Part shown: in pieces, positions 25,951-35,403 of the stretch
Numbering within the stretch: position 1 is the stretch's first letter
Layout of the letters: each line of letters opens with the position of its first letter
Source of the DNA: Deltaproteobacteria bacterium
Lineage (GTDB): Bacteria; Desulfobacterota; Binatia; JACPRU01
Length of the DNA: 64,000 nucleotides
Reading direction: 5' to 3'
NCBI GenBank assembly: GCA_016189835.1
Contig: JACPRU010000046.1
Location: 1 to 64,000, forward strand
Notes under the pieces: generated by a model
What the model was told of the DNA's origin: nothing
The model's database searches: none
What the model saw: the letters and a program-made list of their open reading frames with translations, nothing else
Position numbers and translations under genes: made by a program

Positions 25951-25975
25951 GGGTCACCTCCTGGCTGGCTCCCGG

Positions 25976-27868
25976 TTACGGGATCGGTTCTTCGGCCTCG
26001 CTGGCGAGCTTCGCGCACAGCTCGTCGATGGACAGCGGCGGCAGCTGCTCGCCGCTGCGCGCGCGCGGCGCCACCCGGCGCTCGGCGGCCTCGCGGTCGC
26101 CGACGACGAGCATGTAGGGGATCTTCTCGAGCTGCGCCTGGCGGATCTTGTAGCCGAGCTTCTCGTTGCGGTCGTCGAGCTCGGCGCGGAGGCTGCGCGC
26201 GCGCAGCGCCGCCGCCACTTCGGCGCCGTAGGCCCGCTGGCGCTCGGTGAGCGTCAGCACCCGGGCCTGCACGGGCGCCAGCCACAACGGAAGAGCCCCC
26301 GCCGTGTGCTCGATGAGGATCGCGAGAAAGCGCTCGATCGACCCGAACAGCGCGCGGTGGATCATCACCGGACGCTCCTCCCGGCCCTGTGCCGACACGT
26401 AGGTCAGGTCGAAGCGCTCCGGCAGGGCGTAGTCGAGCTGGATGGTGGTGAGCTGCCACTCGCGGCGCAGCGCATCGCGGAACAGGAAGTCGATCTTCGG
26501 TCCGTAGAACGCGCCGTCGCCGGGGCGAACACCGAAGGCGAGCCCATTGGCCTCGAGCGCGGCTCGCAGCGCGCTCTCCGCCTGATCCCACATGGCGTCG
26601 CTGCCCATGCGCTGCTCGGGGCGGGTGGACAGGAACACGCGGATGTCGTCGAAGGCGAACGCGCGATGCACGATGCCCGCCATCTCGATCACCCGGGTGA
26701 TCTCCTCCTGCACCTGCTCGGGCGCGCAGAAGATGTGCGCGTCGTCCTGCGAGAACGTGCGCACCCGCGTGAGTCCGTGCAGCACGCCCGACTTCTCGTA
26801 GCGGTGGAGCTTGGAGAAGTCCGCGTAGCGCAGCGGCAGGTCGCGGTAGGAGCGCTTGGCGTTGGCGAACAGGTAGGTGTGGCCCGGGCAGTTCATCGGC
26901 TTCACGCCGAACTGCCGCCCGTCGATCTCCACGAAGAAGAGGTTCTCGCGGTAGTGCTCGTAGTGCCCCGAGCGCTTCCACAGCTCCGCGTCGCAGACTT
27001 GCGGAGTGATCACCTCGCCGTAGCCGTAGCGCGCGTAGAGACGGCGCACCAGGCCGATCAGCGCGTTGTAGACGAACGCGCCCTTGGGATGGAAGAAGGG
27101 GCTCCCGGGCGCGATCGCGTGGAAGCTCCACAGGTCGAGCTCCTTGCCGAGTTTGCGATGGTCGCGCCGCTTGGCCTCCTCGAGAAGCTCGAGGTGGCGC
27201 TTCAGCTCGGCGTCGGTCGCCCACGCCGTCCCGTAGATGCGCTGCAGCATGGCGTTGCGCTCGTCGCCACGCCAGTACGCGCCGGCGACGCTGGTCAGCC
27301 GGAAGGCGCCGAGCTTGCCGGTCGACGGCACGTGCGGTCCGCGGCACAGGTCCTTCCAGCTACCCTGCTGGTACACGGACACGCGCTCGTCGGGGATGCC
27401 GTGGAGGATCTCGACCTTGTAGCTCTCCCCCATCGCCGCGAACAGCTCGATCGCCTCGCTCTTCGCCATGTCGTGGCGCGTCACCGCGAGGTTCCGCGAC
27501 ACGATCTCCTTCATCTTCTTCTCGATCTTCTTTAGGTCGTCGGGCGTGAACGGCGCGGCGCGCACGAAGTCGTAGTAGAAGCCGTCGGCGATCACCGGCC
27601 CGATCGTCACCTGCGTGCCGGGGAACAGCTCCTGCACCGCCTGGGCCAGGAGATGCGCGGTCGAATGGCGCAGCACCTCGAGACCATCCGCCGACTCGGG
27701 CAGCACGGCCTCGACCGCGGCGCCGTCGGCGACCGGCGTGGCGAGGTCGACCAGGCGGCCGTCCACCCGCGCGGCCACCGCGCGGTCGGCCGTCTGGCGA
27801 TCGCTGCGGGCGATCGCTTCGCGAGCCGACAAGCCGGCCTCGACGGGCGCCGTGGCTCCGACCCTCAT
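25976..27868 (-). CDS. thrS: Threonyl-tRNA synthetase
   Basis: 630 residues, full length. TGS domain to ~65, editing domain with HSTAHLLAQAV (the H-x-x-x-H zinc/editing site) and a later YQQGSWKDLCRGPHVPSTG, then the class II core with GVKPMNCPGHTYLF (zinc Cys), TRVRTFSQDDAHIFC, and the anticodon-binding domain (YGAEVAAALRARSLRAELDD). The start overlaps no gene; tRNA-Val lies 72 bases upstream on the same strand and may be in the same transcript. Confidence 0.96.
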   Translation of the reverse strand: MRVGATAPVEAGLSAREAIARSDRQTADRAVAARVDGRLVDLATPVADGAAVEAVLPESADGLEVLRHSTAHLLAQAVQELFPGTQVTIGPVIADGFYYDFVRAAPFTPDDLKKIEKKMKEIVSRNLAVTRHDMAKSEAIELFAAMGESYKVEILHGIPDERVSVYQQGSWKDLCRGPHVPSTGKLGAFRLTSVAGAYWRGDERNAMLQRIYGTAWATDAELKRHLELLEEAKRRDHRKLGKELDLWSFHAIAPGSPFFHPKGAFVYNALIGLVRRLYARYGYGEVITPQVCDAELWKRSGHYEHYRENLFFVEIDGRQFGVKPMNCPGHTYLFANAKRSYRDLPLRYADFSKLHRYEKSGVLHGLTRVRTFSQDDAHIFCAPEQVQEEITRVIEMAGIVHRAFAFDDIRVFLSTRPEQRMGSDAMWDQAESALRAALEANGLAFGVRPGDGAFYGPKIDFLFRDALRREWQLTTIQLDYALPERFDLTYVSAQGREERPVMIHRALFGSIERFLAILIEHTAGALPLWLAPVQARVLTLTERQRAYGAEVAAALRARSLRAELDDRNEKLGYKIRQAQLEKIPYMLVVGDREAAERRVAPRARSGEQLPPLSIDELCAKLASEAEEPIP

Positions 27869-27940
27869 GCGCGCATGGAAGCGGCGAACATCAGCGGCCG
27901 GACCGCGTGATGCGCGAGCGCGGACTCATCCCCCGGATCA

Positions 27941-28015
27941 TGGTAGGCACGGGCGGGATTGAACCGCCGACCTCTTCCGTGTCAAGGAAGCGCTCTCCCA
28001 CTGAGCTACGTGCCT
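27941..28015 (-). tRNA. tRNA-Val (GAC anticodon)
   Basis: Read on the minus strand: acceptor AGGCACG with CGTGCCT, D-arm GCTC-AGTGGGA-GAGC, anticodon stem CTTCC/GGAAG around TTGACAC (anticodon GAC), T-arm GGCGG-TTCAATC-CCGCC, discriminator A and an encoded CCA at 27941-27943. The A1-U72 first pair is unusual but paired. Confidence 0.96.
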
Positions 28016-28129
28016 CCGTCGAGACTGCCGGGGGGGCGATGCGTCCGGTTGGTGCGGGGGTGCGATCAAAGGAGCAAAATTCGTAGCAACGGCGCTTCCT
28101 TGTGTCAAGGTAACCGACTTTCCGGCCAG

Positions 28130-28196
28130 CCGCTTCGGCCGTCCGGTCCGGCTGTCCGCTCGGCTGTCGTTCGGCCGTCCGCTCGGCTTGACTGGC
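28130..28196. repeat. Imperfect short tandem repeats upstream of the permease gene
   Basis: TTCGGCCGTCCG occurs at both ends of the tract and variants of GGCTGTC and CCGCTCGGCT alternate between them (cggctgtccgctcggctg, ttcggccgtccgctcggc). It occupies the 210-base gap between tRNA-Val and the permease gene and may hold its promoter; I see no clear -35/-10 pair. Confidence 0.5.
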
Positions 28197-28225
28197 CCGA
28201 TCGGCCGACACTACAAACCCCGCCG

Positions 28226-29278
28226 ATGACCCGCGAGCAGCTCTTCGCCGTCTTCTTCTTCGCGGTCCTGGCGTTCCTGCTCCACGAGGTCTACCGCGTC
28301 TTTGCCTTCTTCCTGACCGCGTTCGCCTGGGCGGCGGTGCTGACGCTGGTCTTCTTCCCCGTTTACCGCGTACTGCTCGCACGCCTGCGGCGGCCGTCGC
28401 TGAGCGCCGCGCTAATGACGCTGCTGGTCTCCACGCTGCTGATCGGGCCGCTCGCGACCTTGACCGGCGTGGCGATCGGCCAGGGGCAGAGCTTCTACGA
28501 GGTGCTGCAGGAGAAGGCGGCGTCGGGAGAGACACGCGCCTGGTTCGAATCGTTGCGCAACAATCGGCTCGGCAAGCTCGCCGAGCGGCTGCTGCCGCAC
28601 GACCTCGAGGGCTCGCTCGATCTCTCCGACCTCGGCGTGCAGGGCGCTCAGAAGGGCACGGCGCTGCTGATCTCGGAGCTCGGCGGCATCGCCCGCAACG
28701 TAGCGAGCTTCGTCTTCAACGTCCTGATCACCCTGGTCATGCTGTTCTTCTTCTTCCGCGACGGCCGCAAGCTCTACCTCGCGTTTCGCGACCTGCTGCC
28801 GATGGAGCCCGAGCACAAGGACGCGATCTTCGGACGGCTCTACGAAACGCTCTCGGCGGTGGTCCAGGGGATGGTGTTCACCTCAGTGCTCCAAGGCCTG
28901 GCCGCCGGTCTGGCGTTCTGGGCGCTCGACCTGCCGTTCGCGCTGTTCCTCGGCCTCGCCTCCTCGCTCGCGTCGTTCATTCCGCTCGGCGGCGCGGCGC
29001 TTGTCTGGGTGCCCGCCGACGTCTACTTCTTCACCCAGGGCCTGTGGGGCCGCGGCCTGATCCTGCTCGCCTGGGGCACGCTGGTGATCAGCCTGGTCGA
29101 CAACCTGGTGCGCCCGCTGGTGATCGGCAGCCGCACGAACATCTCGACGTTCTTCCTCTTCTTCGGAATTCTCGGCGGCCTGCAGGCCTACGGCCCGATC
29201 GGCATCTTCATCGGCCCGGTCCTGCTCGCCACCATCGTGGTGTTCCTGCGCATCTACCGCGAGGAGTACTCCGGATAG
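28226..29278 (+). CDS. AI-2E family (PerM-type) permease
   Basis: 350 residues, eight predicted helices with the typical large cytoplasmic/periplasmic segment in the middle (QGQSFYEVLQEKAASGETRAWFESLRNNRLG). The C-terminal helices GLASSLASFIPLGGAALVWVPA and GTLVISLVDNLVRPLVIG contain the family's conserved P-L-G-x-A-x-V-W-x-P and D-N-x-x-R-P motifs. Members export autoinducer 2 or act as Na+/H+ antiporters; which applies cannot be told here. ATG at 28226 is the first start after tRNA-Val; the track start lies inside the tRNA. Confidence 0.88.
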   Translation: MTREQLFAVFFFAVLAFLLHEVYRVFAFFLTAFAWAAVLTLVFFPVYRVLLARLRRPSLSAALMTLLVSTLLIGPLATLTGVAIGQGQSFYEVLQEKAASGETRAWFESLRNNRLGKLAERLLPHDLEGSLDLSDLGVQGAQKGTALLISELGGIARNVASFVFNVLITLVMLFFFFRDGRKLYLAFRDLLPMEPEHKDAIFGRLYETLSAVVQGMVFTSVLQGLAAGLAFWALDLPFALFLGLASSLASFIPLGGAALVWVPADVYFFTQGLWGRGLILLAWGTLVISLVDNLVRPLVIGSRTNISTFFLFFGILGGLQAYGPIGIFIGPVLLATIVVFLRIYREEYSG

Positions 29279-29366
29279 CGGCGGCGTGCCGCCCGGGCGG
29301 ATGAGCTGCGAGCTAAGCTCGTCGGCTACCTCCGCACCCACGCCCATCATCCACCGCCGCGACGAT

Positions 29367-30608
29367 CTAGAAGATGTGCCCGAACGTCAGATACACGAGC
29401 GCCGTCTCTTCCTCGCTGAAGCCGACGTCGATGCGCGCCAGGATCGCCTCGCCGAGCGCGACCCGCGTACCCGCACCGTAGCTGTAGCGGAAGTCGCGGA
29501 AGATGTCGGGCACGGTATCCGGATTCAGGCGGAACTGCCGCGACAGGTCCGATCGGTCGATGAACACGCGCCCCATGTCCCCGAAGGCCACGCCGTCGAC
29601 CCGCACGCGCCAGAGATCGAAGAAGTCGAAGTCGAGCAGTCCCAACCGGTACTCGCCGTTGATCATCACCCGGCTGCGGCCGAGGAAGCGGTCGAGGAAG
29701 AACCCGCGCACCGTCTCCGCCCCGCCGAGTGAGGACAGCTCGTAGAACGGCACCTGGCCGCGCTTGGAGGCGACGTACTCGCCGCCGACTCGCAGCCCGA
29801 GCACCTGGCGGCGGGTGAGCAGCGGGTAGAGGTAGCTCGCATCGAGGATGTAGCGGGTGAACTGGAAGTCGTTGCCGAGCCGGCGGTTCACGTGCTGAAC
29901 CTTGGCGATGAGGTTCCAGCCGCGTGTCGGCCGAGTGATCTCCTCGCGGTTGTTGTAGACGACCGATAAGGCGATCGGATGGGTGCGGCCGCCCTGAATC
30001 CCTTCCAGATCGGGAAACACATCTACGGTCGAGGGGGTCGAACCCTCGAGATCCCCACGCCCGATGCGCACGTCGGTGAAGCCCCCGGTCAGCGCCAGCG
30101 TGAGGCGCGGCAGCTGGCGCGGGCGCACCGCCACCGTCCCGAGCAGCGAGAGCAGCCGGTACTCGTTGGTCGACAGCGGATCGGGACCGACCTCGTTGTT
30201 GCCGAGCCCGAAGAATTCCTTGGTGGGGTCCAGCAGGTACTCGCCCTGCAGCGCGAGGATCACCGTGTCGCCGAAGATGTGGGGGGCGACCAGACCGAAG
30301 CTCGCGTTCCGCTGGCGCTTGAGCGCGTAGCTGCCCTCGACGTCGAGCGTCATGCGCTGCGCGGTGAAGCTCCGGTCGGTGAACTTCAAGCCGGCGTTCG
30401 TGCCCTTGTCCGGGCTGTAGCCCACCTGCGGCAGCACTCCCCACCCCCCGCCGGGCGCGGTTCCCGCCGCGCCATCCATCGCCGCTTGCTGGATCACGTC
30501 GCCGAGCATGCGCTCGGTGTCGAGGCTCTCGCGCGCCGCGCAGCGCGTCGGCAGAACCAAGACGGCGAGGGCGAGCAGGCGAGCCGCGCCGGCGGCGCGA
30601 TGCCTCAC
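29367..30608 (-). CDS. Omp85/BamA-like outer membrane barrel protein without POTRA domains
   Basis: 413 residues from a GTG at 30608 overlapping the MFS stop (GTGA). A signal peptide (LLALAVLVLPTRCAA) precedes a region of about 380 residues that looks like the bacterial surface antigen (D15) barrel: GWGVLPQVGYSPDKGTNAGLKFTDRSF at the start, YELSSLGGAETVRGFFLDRFLGRSRVMINGEYR (the VRGF/Y motif region), and a final ETALVYLTFGHIF ending in Phe. POTRA repeats are absent, so it is not BamA itself; relatives of this type are often called surface antigen or patatin-associated barrels. Translationally coupled to the MFS gene. Confidence 0.85.
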   Translation of the reverse strand: MRHRAAGAARLLALAVLVLPTRCAARESLDTERMLGDVIQQAAMDGAAGTAPGGGWGVLPQVGYSPDKGTNAGLKFTDRSFTAQRMTLDVEGSYALKRQRNASFGLVAPHIFGDTVILALQGEYLLDPTKEFFGLGNNEVGPDPLSTNEYRLLSLLGTVAVRPRQLPRLTLALTGGFTDVRIGRGDLEGSTPSTVDVFPDLEGIQGGRTHPIALSVVYNNREEITRPTRGWNLIAKVQHVNRRLGNDFQFTRYILDASYLYPLLTRRQVLGLRVGGEYVASKRGQVPFYELSSLGGAETVRGFFLDRFLGRSRVMINGEYRLGLLDFDFFDLWRVRVDGVAFGDMGRVFIDRSDLSRQFRLNPDTVPDIFRDFRYSYGAGTRVALGEAILARIDVGFSEEETALVYLTFGHIF

Positions 30609-31876
30609 GGCGCTCCCCCGGCGGCGCCGCCGGGCGGACGTCGCAGGCCGCCGATGCAAGCCGCGGCGCCGAGCGTGGTCAGCAGCACGGTGACGAAGGC
30701 GATCCGGTAGCTCCCCGTGCGATCGTGGATCCAGCCGAGGAACGGCGCGCCGAGCGCCTGCAGCGTGACGATCACCGGGCTCATGCGCCCGGCGATCGCT
30801 CCGTAGTGGGCGCGACCGAAGGACTCGCCGACGACCGTCGCCTGCAGCGTGGCGTTGCCGCCCATCGCGTAGCCGTAGAGCACGACGTAGGCGGCGAGCA
30901 CGACGGGCGACGCCACGAAGAACAGCAGGCTGACGCCGAGTGCCTGCAGCCCAAAACAGAAGAGGATCACGCGGCGCTGGTCGAAGCGGTCGATCATCGC
31001 CCCGAACCCGAGCTTGCCGATCACGCCGACGAAGGCCGTGCCGCCGAGCACCCACGACGCCACGTGTGGCGACACTCCCTGGTCGAGCAGGTACGGGATC
31101 TGGTGGAGCAGGACCGCCGACAAGCCGCTCACCGTGAGCCCGAAGGCCAGGGCGATCCGCCAGAACTCGCGGCTGCGCACCGCTTCGTCCGGCGAGAACG
31201 AACGCTCGATCTCGCGCTCGACGAGCCCGATCTCCTCCTCGGTGGCGCGGTGCGGCGCGCCGTCCGGCAGCAGACCCATCGATTCGGGCGATCGGCGCAT
31301 CCACGCCGCAACCGGCGGGATGCCGAAGACGACTATGATCGCCGCCAGCGCGAGATACGCCCGCCGCCAGCCGAGATGGTCGAGCAGCAGCTGCGTCACG
31401 GGCACGAAGATCACGCCGCCCATCGAGATGCCGGCCGTGGAGACGCCGAGCGCCGCGCCGCGCTTCTGGACGAACCAGCGTGCGACGGCGGTGTTGCTCG
31501 ATACCGGGCCGAGCGCGGCGGAGCCGAGCGCGACGAGCAGCGCCATGGCCAGGTAGTACTGAGCCAGCGACCGTGCGGCGGCGATCGCCGCGAAGCCGAG
31601 CCCGAGGGCGACGCAACCGAAGATCTGCACCGGCTTCGGCCCGCGACGATCGACGACCCGCCCCAACACCGCGGCGTAGAAGGCCCCGAGGACGGCGGCG
31701 AGCGAGAAACCCCAGGAGGTCTCGGCGCGCGTCCAGCCGAAGTGCTCCGACAGCGGGCGGAAGAAGATGCCGAAGCTGTAGAACACCGTGCCGACGTTGA
31801 GGCAGTGGATGACGAAGCATGCCGCCACGACCCGCCAGCCGTAGAAGAGCTTCGTGCGCGGCCGGGAGGGCGTCAC
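30605..31876 (-). CDS. MFS transporter, OFA/monocarboxylate-type
   Basis: 423 residues from the GTG at 31876, since the track's upstream start would run through the divergent thiolase locus. Twelve helices. KLFYGWRVVAACFVIHCLNVG and GRVVDRRGPKP (loop 2-3 motif A variant) resemble oxalate/formate and monocarboxylate MFS proteins; WFVQKRGAALGVSTAGISMGG is the motif near helix 5 in that group. Substrate unknown, probably a small carboxylate. Ribosome site before the GTG is weak, so the start could be a few codons off. Confidence 0.85.
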   Translation of the reverse strand: MTPSRPRTKLFYGWRVVAACFVIHCLNVGTVFYSFGIFFRPLSEHFGWTRAETSWGFSLAAVLGAFYAAVLGRVVDRRGPKPVQIFGCVALGLGFAAIAAARSLAQYYLAMALLVALGSAALGPVSSNTAVARWFVQKRGAALGVSTAGISMGGVIFVPVTQLLLDHLGWRRAYLALAAIIVVFGIPPVAAWMRRSPESMGLLPDGAPHRATEEEIGLVEREIERSFSPDEAVRSREFWRIALAFGLTVSGLSAVLLHQIPYLLDQGVSPHVASWVLGGTAFVGVIGKLGFGAMIDRFDQRRVILFCFGLQALGVSLLFFVASPVVLAAYVVLYGYAMGGNATLQATVVGESFGRAHYGAIAGRMSPVIVTLQALGAPFLGWIHDRTGSYRIAFVTVLLTTLGAAACIGGLRRPPGGAAGGAP

Positions 31877-31927
31877 GCGCGCCGGTTTCTTGACTCGGCC
31901 GCCCCCCTGTGGGACCAGCGTCGCTCC

Positions 31928-32658
31928 ATGCCGCACCCCAATTATCCGATCCTGGTGGGCTTTGGCCAGGTCACTCAACGCGGCGACGACCCGCGGCGCG
32001 CGCTCGAGCCGATCGCGCTCGCCGCCGAGGCGGCGCGCCGCGCCGACGCCGACGCCGGCGAACGCCTGCTCCGTCACATGGACTCCGTCCGTCTCGTCAA
32101 CACGCTGTCCTGGAACTACGGCGACGCGCCGGCGGCGCTCGCCGCCGCGCTCGGCATTGCGCCGCGCGACCGCGTCTACACCTCGATCGGCGGCAACAGC
32201 CCTCAGCTACTGATCAACCAGACGGCCGACGAGATCGCCAGGGGTGAAGTTCGCCTCGCCCTGCTCGCCGGTCGCGAGGCGATGTACACGCTGCGCCTCG
32301 CCCGCCAGCGGAAGATCGATCTCGCCTGGACCCCGGCGTTGGGCGCGCCGCAGCGCACGATCGGCGACGCTCGCTGGGGCACCCAGCCCCTCGAGGAACG
32401 CCACGGCGCGGCGATGCCGATCCAGATCTATCCGATGTTCGAGAACGCGCTGCGCGCCGCGCGCGGCTGGACCCTCGAAGAGCACCGCCGCCGTCTCGCG
32501 GCATCATCGTCGGGCGCCTCGACGACGGCCGCTGATTCGTCGCCAACACGCCACCCGACCGTTCGCTGCTCGCCGACCTCGAGCGCGAGGAGGTGATCGG
32601 CGTGCGCGGCACGGTGAGCGGGGGAAGCGGCGAGACGAACCTCTGGCGGCCGAGCTGA
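31928..32658 (+). pseudogene. Acetyl-CoA acetyltransferase-like thiolase, broken by internal deletion, frameshift and stop
   Basis: From ATG 31928 about 190 residues match the N-terminal half of long (~500 residue) acetyl-CoA acetyltransferase-like proteins: PILVGFGQVTQRGDD, YGDAPAALAAALGI, YTSIGGNSPQLLINQTADEI, GEVRLALLAGREAMYT. After LEEHRRRLA the frame runs into nonsense. One base shift away, from about 32500, the extreme C-terminus of the same family appears: GIIVGRLDDGR-stop-FVANTPPDRSLLADLEREEVIGVRG to NLWRPS. So around 250 central residues, including the active-site region, are gone, the frame is shifted, and a CGA-type Arg codon has become TGA. Confidence 0.83.
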
Positions 32659-32713
32659 GCGATCGAGTATAGTCGCGCGCGGGGCCGGGGCCCCCGGACG
32701 TGGAGACCGTGCG

Positions 32714-34129
32714 ATGACATCCGCCACCGACGAGCTGACCGCTTTGACGGTCGCCGAAGCCGCCGCCCGGATCGGCGCGCGCAAGCTCTCGGCGCTCGAG
32801 CTGACCGAGGCCTATCTGGCGCGCATCGAGCGGCTGAACCCGACGATCAACGCCTTCGTCTCGGTGACCGCGGAGCGCGCGCTCGCCGACGCGCGGCGAG
32901 CGACCGACGAGATCGCCAGGGCCGGGTCGCGCGGGCCGCTGCACGGCATCCCCCTCGCCCTGAAGGACCTCTTCGAGACCGCCGGCATCCGCACCACGGG
33001 CGGCGGCAAGTTCTTCGCCGACCACGTCCCCAGGGCGGATTCGACGGTGGCCCGCCGGCTGCGTGAGGCCGGGTCGGTGCTGCTCGGCAAGCTCAACACC
33101 CACGAGTTCGCCTACGGCGTCACCACCGACAACCCGCACTTCGGTACGACGCGCAATCCCTGGGACACGAGCCGCATCCCGGGGGGCTCGAGCGGCGGAT
33201 CGGGCGCGGCAGTCGCCGCCTCGCTGGCCGCGACCACGCTCGGCACCGATACCGGCGGAAGCATCCGCATCCCCGCGTCGCTGTGCGGCGCGACCGGCCT
33301 CAAGCCGACCTATGGCCGGGTCAGCAAGGCGGGCGTCTTTCCGCTCTCGTTCTTGTTCGACCATCCCGGCCCGATCGCCGACAGCGCCGAGGACGCCGCC
33401 ATCGTCCTCGAGGCCATCGCCGGCTACGACCCCGCCGATGCGACCACCGTGCGGACCCCGGTGGAGCGGTACCGCGAGGGCCTGGTACGCGGCCTGAAGG
33501 GCCTGCGGGTCGGCGTGCCCCGCCGTTACTTCTACGATCGGCTCGACGGCGAGGTGGCCGGCGCCGTGGAGACCGCGCTCGGTCTCCTGCGCACGCTCGG
33601 GGCGGAGGTGCGCGACGTCGAGGTGCCGAGCAGCGAGGGAGCCGTCCTCGGGCTTTTCGGCCTGATCCTCGCCGAGGCGCAACACATCCACGCCGACCGG
33701 CTGGCCCGCCGGCCGCAGGACTTCGGCAAGGACGTACTGGCGATCCTGTCGAACCCGGCGCCGACCACGGCGGCAGTCGTCGCCGCTCTCGCCGAGGCGC
33801 GTCAGCTCACCGCGGCGATGCGCGACGCGCTCGAGTCGGTCGACGCGCTGGCGACGCCGACCACGCCCGTGACGGCGGTGAAGATCGGCCAGGAGACGGT
33901 GCGCTACGGCGGCGCCGAGGAGCCGGCGATCTTCACGATGATCCGCTGCACGGCGCCGTTCAACGCCACTCACCTGCCGGCGCTGTCGCTGCCCTGCGGC
34001 TTCACGCGCGAGGGGCTGCCGGTCGGCTTGCAGCTGGTCGGCCGCCCGTTCGACGAGTCGACGATCCTCGCCGCCGGACACGCCTACCAGCAGGCGACCG
34101 ACTGGCACCGGCGCCGGCCGCGCCTGTGA
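32714..34129 (+). CDS. Amidase signature enzyme (GatA-like amidase)
   Basis: 471 residues. The Ser-cisSer-Lys triad of the amidase signature family is complete: Lys84 in LALKDLF, cis-Ser159 in PGGSSGGSGAAVAAS, and nucleophile Ser183 in GTDTGGSIRIPASLCG, with spacings of 75 and 24 as in GatA. No gatB/gatC is adjacent, so it is more likely a stand-alone amide hydrolase than a Glu-tRNA amidotransferase subunit. It could hydrolyse amides made by the nitrile hydratase 17 kb away, but nothing in the sequence ties them together. Confidence 0.9.
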   Translation: MTSATDELTALTVAEAAARIGARKLSALELTEAYLARIERLNPTINAFVSVTAERALADARRATDEIARAGSRGPLHGIPLALKDLFETAGIRTTGGGKFFADHVPRADSTVARRLREAGSVLLGKLNTHEFAYGVTTDNPHFGTTRNPWDTSRIPGGSSGGSGAAVAASLAATTLGTDTGGSIRIPASLCGATGLKPTYGRVSKAGVFPLSFLFDHPGPIADSAEDAAIVLEAIAGYDPADATTVRTPVERYREGLVRGLKGLRVGVPRRYFYDRLDGEVAGAVETALGLLRTLGAEVRDVEVPSSEGAVLGLFGLILAEAQHIHADRLARRPQDFGKDVLAILSNPAPTTAAVVAALAEARQLTAAMRDALESVDALATPTTPVTAVKIGQETVRYGGAEEPAIFTMIRCTAPFNATHLPALSLPCGFTREGLPVGLQLVGRPFDESTILAAGHAYQQATDWHRRRPRL

Positions 34130-34134
34130 GCCCG

Positions 34135-35403
34135 TCAGCGGTCCGGCGCCGATTCGCGGCTTGACCGGGCTCGGCCGGGCCGCGGCACTCCCCGCAGCTC
34201 GAGCCGATGGCGGCGGAGCTCAGGAAACACGAGCGCCACGGCCGCCACCACCACGAGGCTGGCGGCGCCGCCGGCCACCACCGAGAACGTCGCGCTGGTG
34301 AGCGCGGCGAGGAAGCCGGACTCCGCGGCGCCGAGCTGGTTGGAGGCGCCGATGAACACCAGACTCACCGCGCTCACCCGTCCGCGCAACTCGTCCGGGG
34401 TGGCGAGCTGGATCGTGGTGCTGCGCAGCACCACGCTCACCTGGTCGAAGACGCCGACCGCCATGTACGCGGCCACCGAGAGCGGAAACGATCGCGACAG
34501 TCCGAAAACGACCGTTGCCGCCCCGTAGAGCGCGACCGTGACCAGCAGCACCGGCCCGGCTCGGCGGATCGGCGGCAGCACGGTGAGCAGGATCGAGCAG
34601 AGGATCGCGCCGATATCGAGCGAGGAGGCGAGCAGCCCGTAGCCGCGAGGGCCGACGTGGAGAATGTCGGTCGCGTAGACGGGCAACAGCGCGGCGGCGC
34701 CGCCGAAGACGACCGCGAACATGTCGAGCGTCATGCAGCCCAGCACCACCGGATGGCCGCGCACGAACGCCAGGCCTTCGCGGATCGCCCGCAGATCGAG
34801 GGGGCGTCGCGGCATCTCGCGCGAGTCCACGATCACTCGCGACGTCGCCGCCAGCGCCACGCCGACCAGCGCGAAGACCGCCGCATAGGCCGCCGCGATG
34901 CCGGCCCCGGCGATCACCAGACCGCAGGCCGCCGGGCCGGTGGCGAAGCCCAGCGCACGGCTGGTGGTCGCCACCGCCACCGCGCGCGGAAACGAGTCCC
35001 GCCGCACCAGCGCCGGCAGCAGCGCCACCGCCGCCGGATTCTCGAACGCGGAGGCCACCGAGACCACGAAGACCGTCGCGTAGAGCAGGCCGAGGCCAGC
35101 CGTCCCCCTCGCCGTCTCCTCCCACAGCAGGATCGAGCAGACGAGCGGCACGACCTCCGCCGCGAGCGCCACGCGCCGCCGATCGTACGCGTCCGCCACC
35201 GCGCCGCCCAGCAGCGTCAGGCCGAGCGCGGGCACGAACTGCACCAGGCCGATCAGGCCGAGGTGGAACGCCGAGCGCGAGATCGCGAAGACCTGCCAGG
35301 CGATCGCCGCGCGCAGCATCATCACCGCGGCGGCGGCGGCGAAGCGCGCCGCCAGGTAGGAGACGAAGCGGCGATCGGCGAGCCGTGCGCCGCGCGGGCT
35401 CAC
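34135..35403 (-). CDS. MFS exporter, EntS-like (MFS_3)
   Basis: 422 residues from a GTG at 35403 that overlaps the methyltransferase stop (GTGA). Twelve hydrophobic helices. FHLGLIGLVQFVPALGLTLLGGAVADAYDRRRVALAAE (quoted in pieces) matches the EntS-type drug/siderophore exporter group, where the motif-A loop reads GAVADRYDRR. C-terminal tail rich in Arg. Substrate unknown. Confidence 0.85.
   Translation of the reverse strand: MSPRGARLADRRFVSYLAARFAAAAAVMMLRAAIAWQVFAISRSAFHLGLIGLVQFVPALGLTLLGGAVADAYDRRRVALAAEVVPLVCSILLWEETARGTAGLGLLYATVFVVSVASAFENPAAVALLPALVRRDSFPRAVAVATTSRALGFATGPAACGLVIAGAGIAAAYAAVFALVGVALAATSRVIVDSREMPRRPLDLRAIREGLAFVRGHPVVLGCMTLDMFAVVFGGAAALLPVYATDILHVGPRGYGLLASSLDIGAILCSILLTVLPPIRRAGPVLLVTVALYGAATVVFGLSRSFPLSVAAYMAVGVFDQVSVVLRSTTIQLATPDELRGRVSAVSLVFIGASNQLGAAESGFLAALTSATFSVVAGGAASLVVVAAVALVFPELRRHRLELRGVPRPGRARSSRESAPDR

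Noticed and set aside
29279-29366. Small ORF at 28883-29350 on the minus strand
   Set aside because: It is antisense to the AI-2E permease and has an acidic/basic low-complexity composition; no ribosome site.
32536-32538. TGA inside the thiolase distal frame as a second selenocysteine codon
   Set aside because: The family has Arg/Lys at this point (GR-R-FVANT), the gene is already frameshifted and deleted, and no catalytic Cys belongs there. It is a CGA to TGA change.
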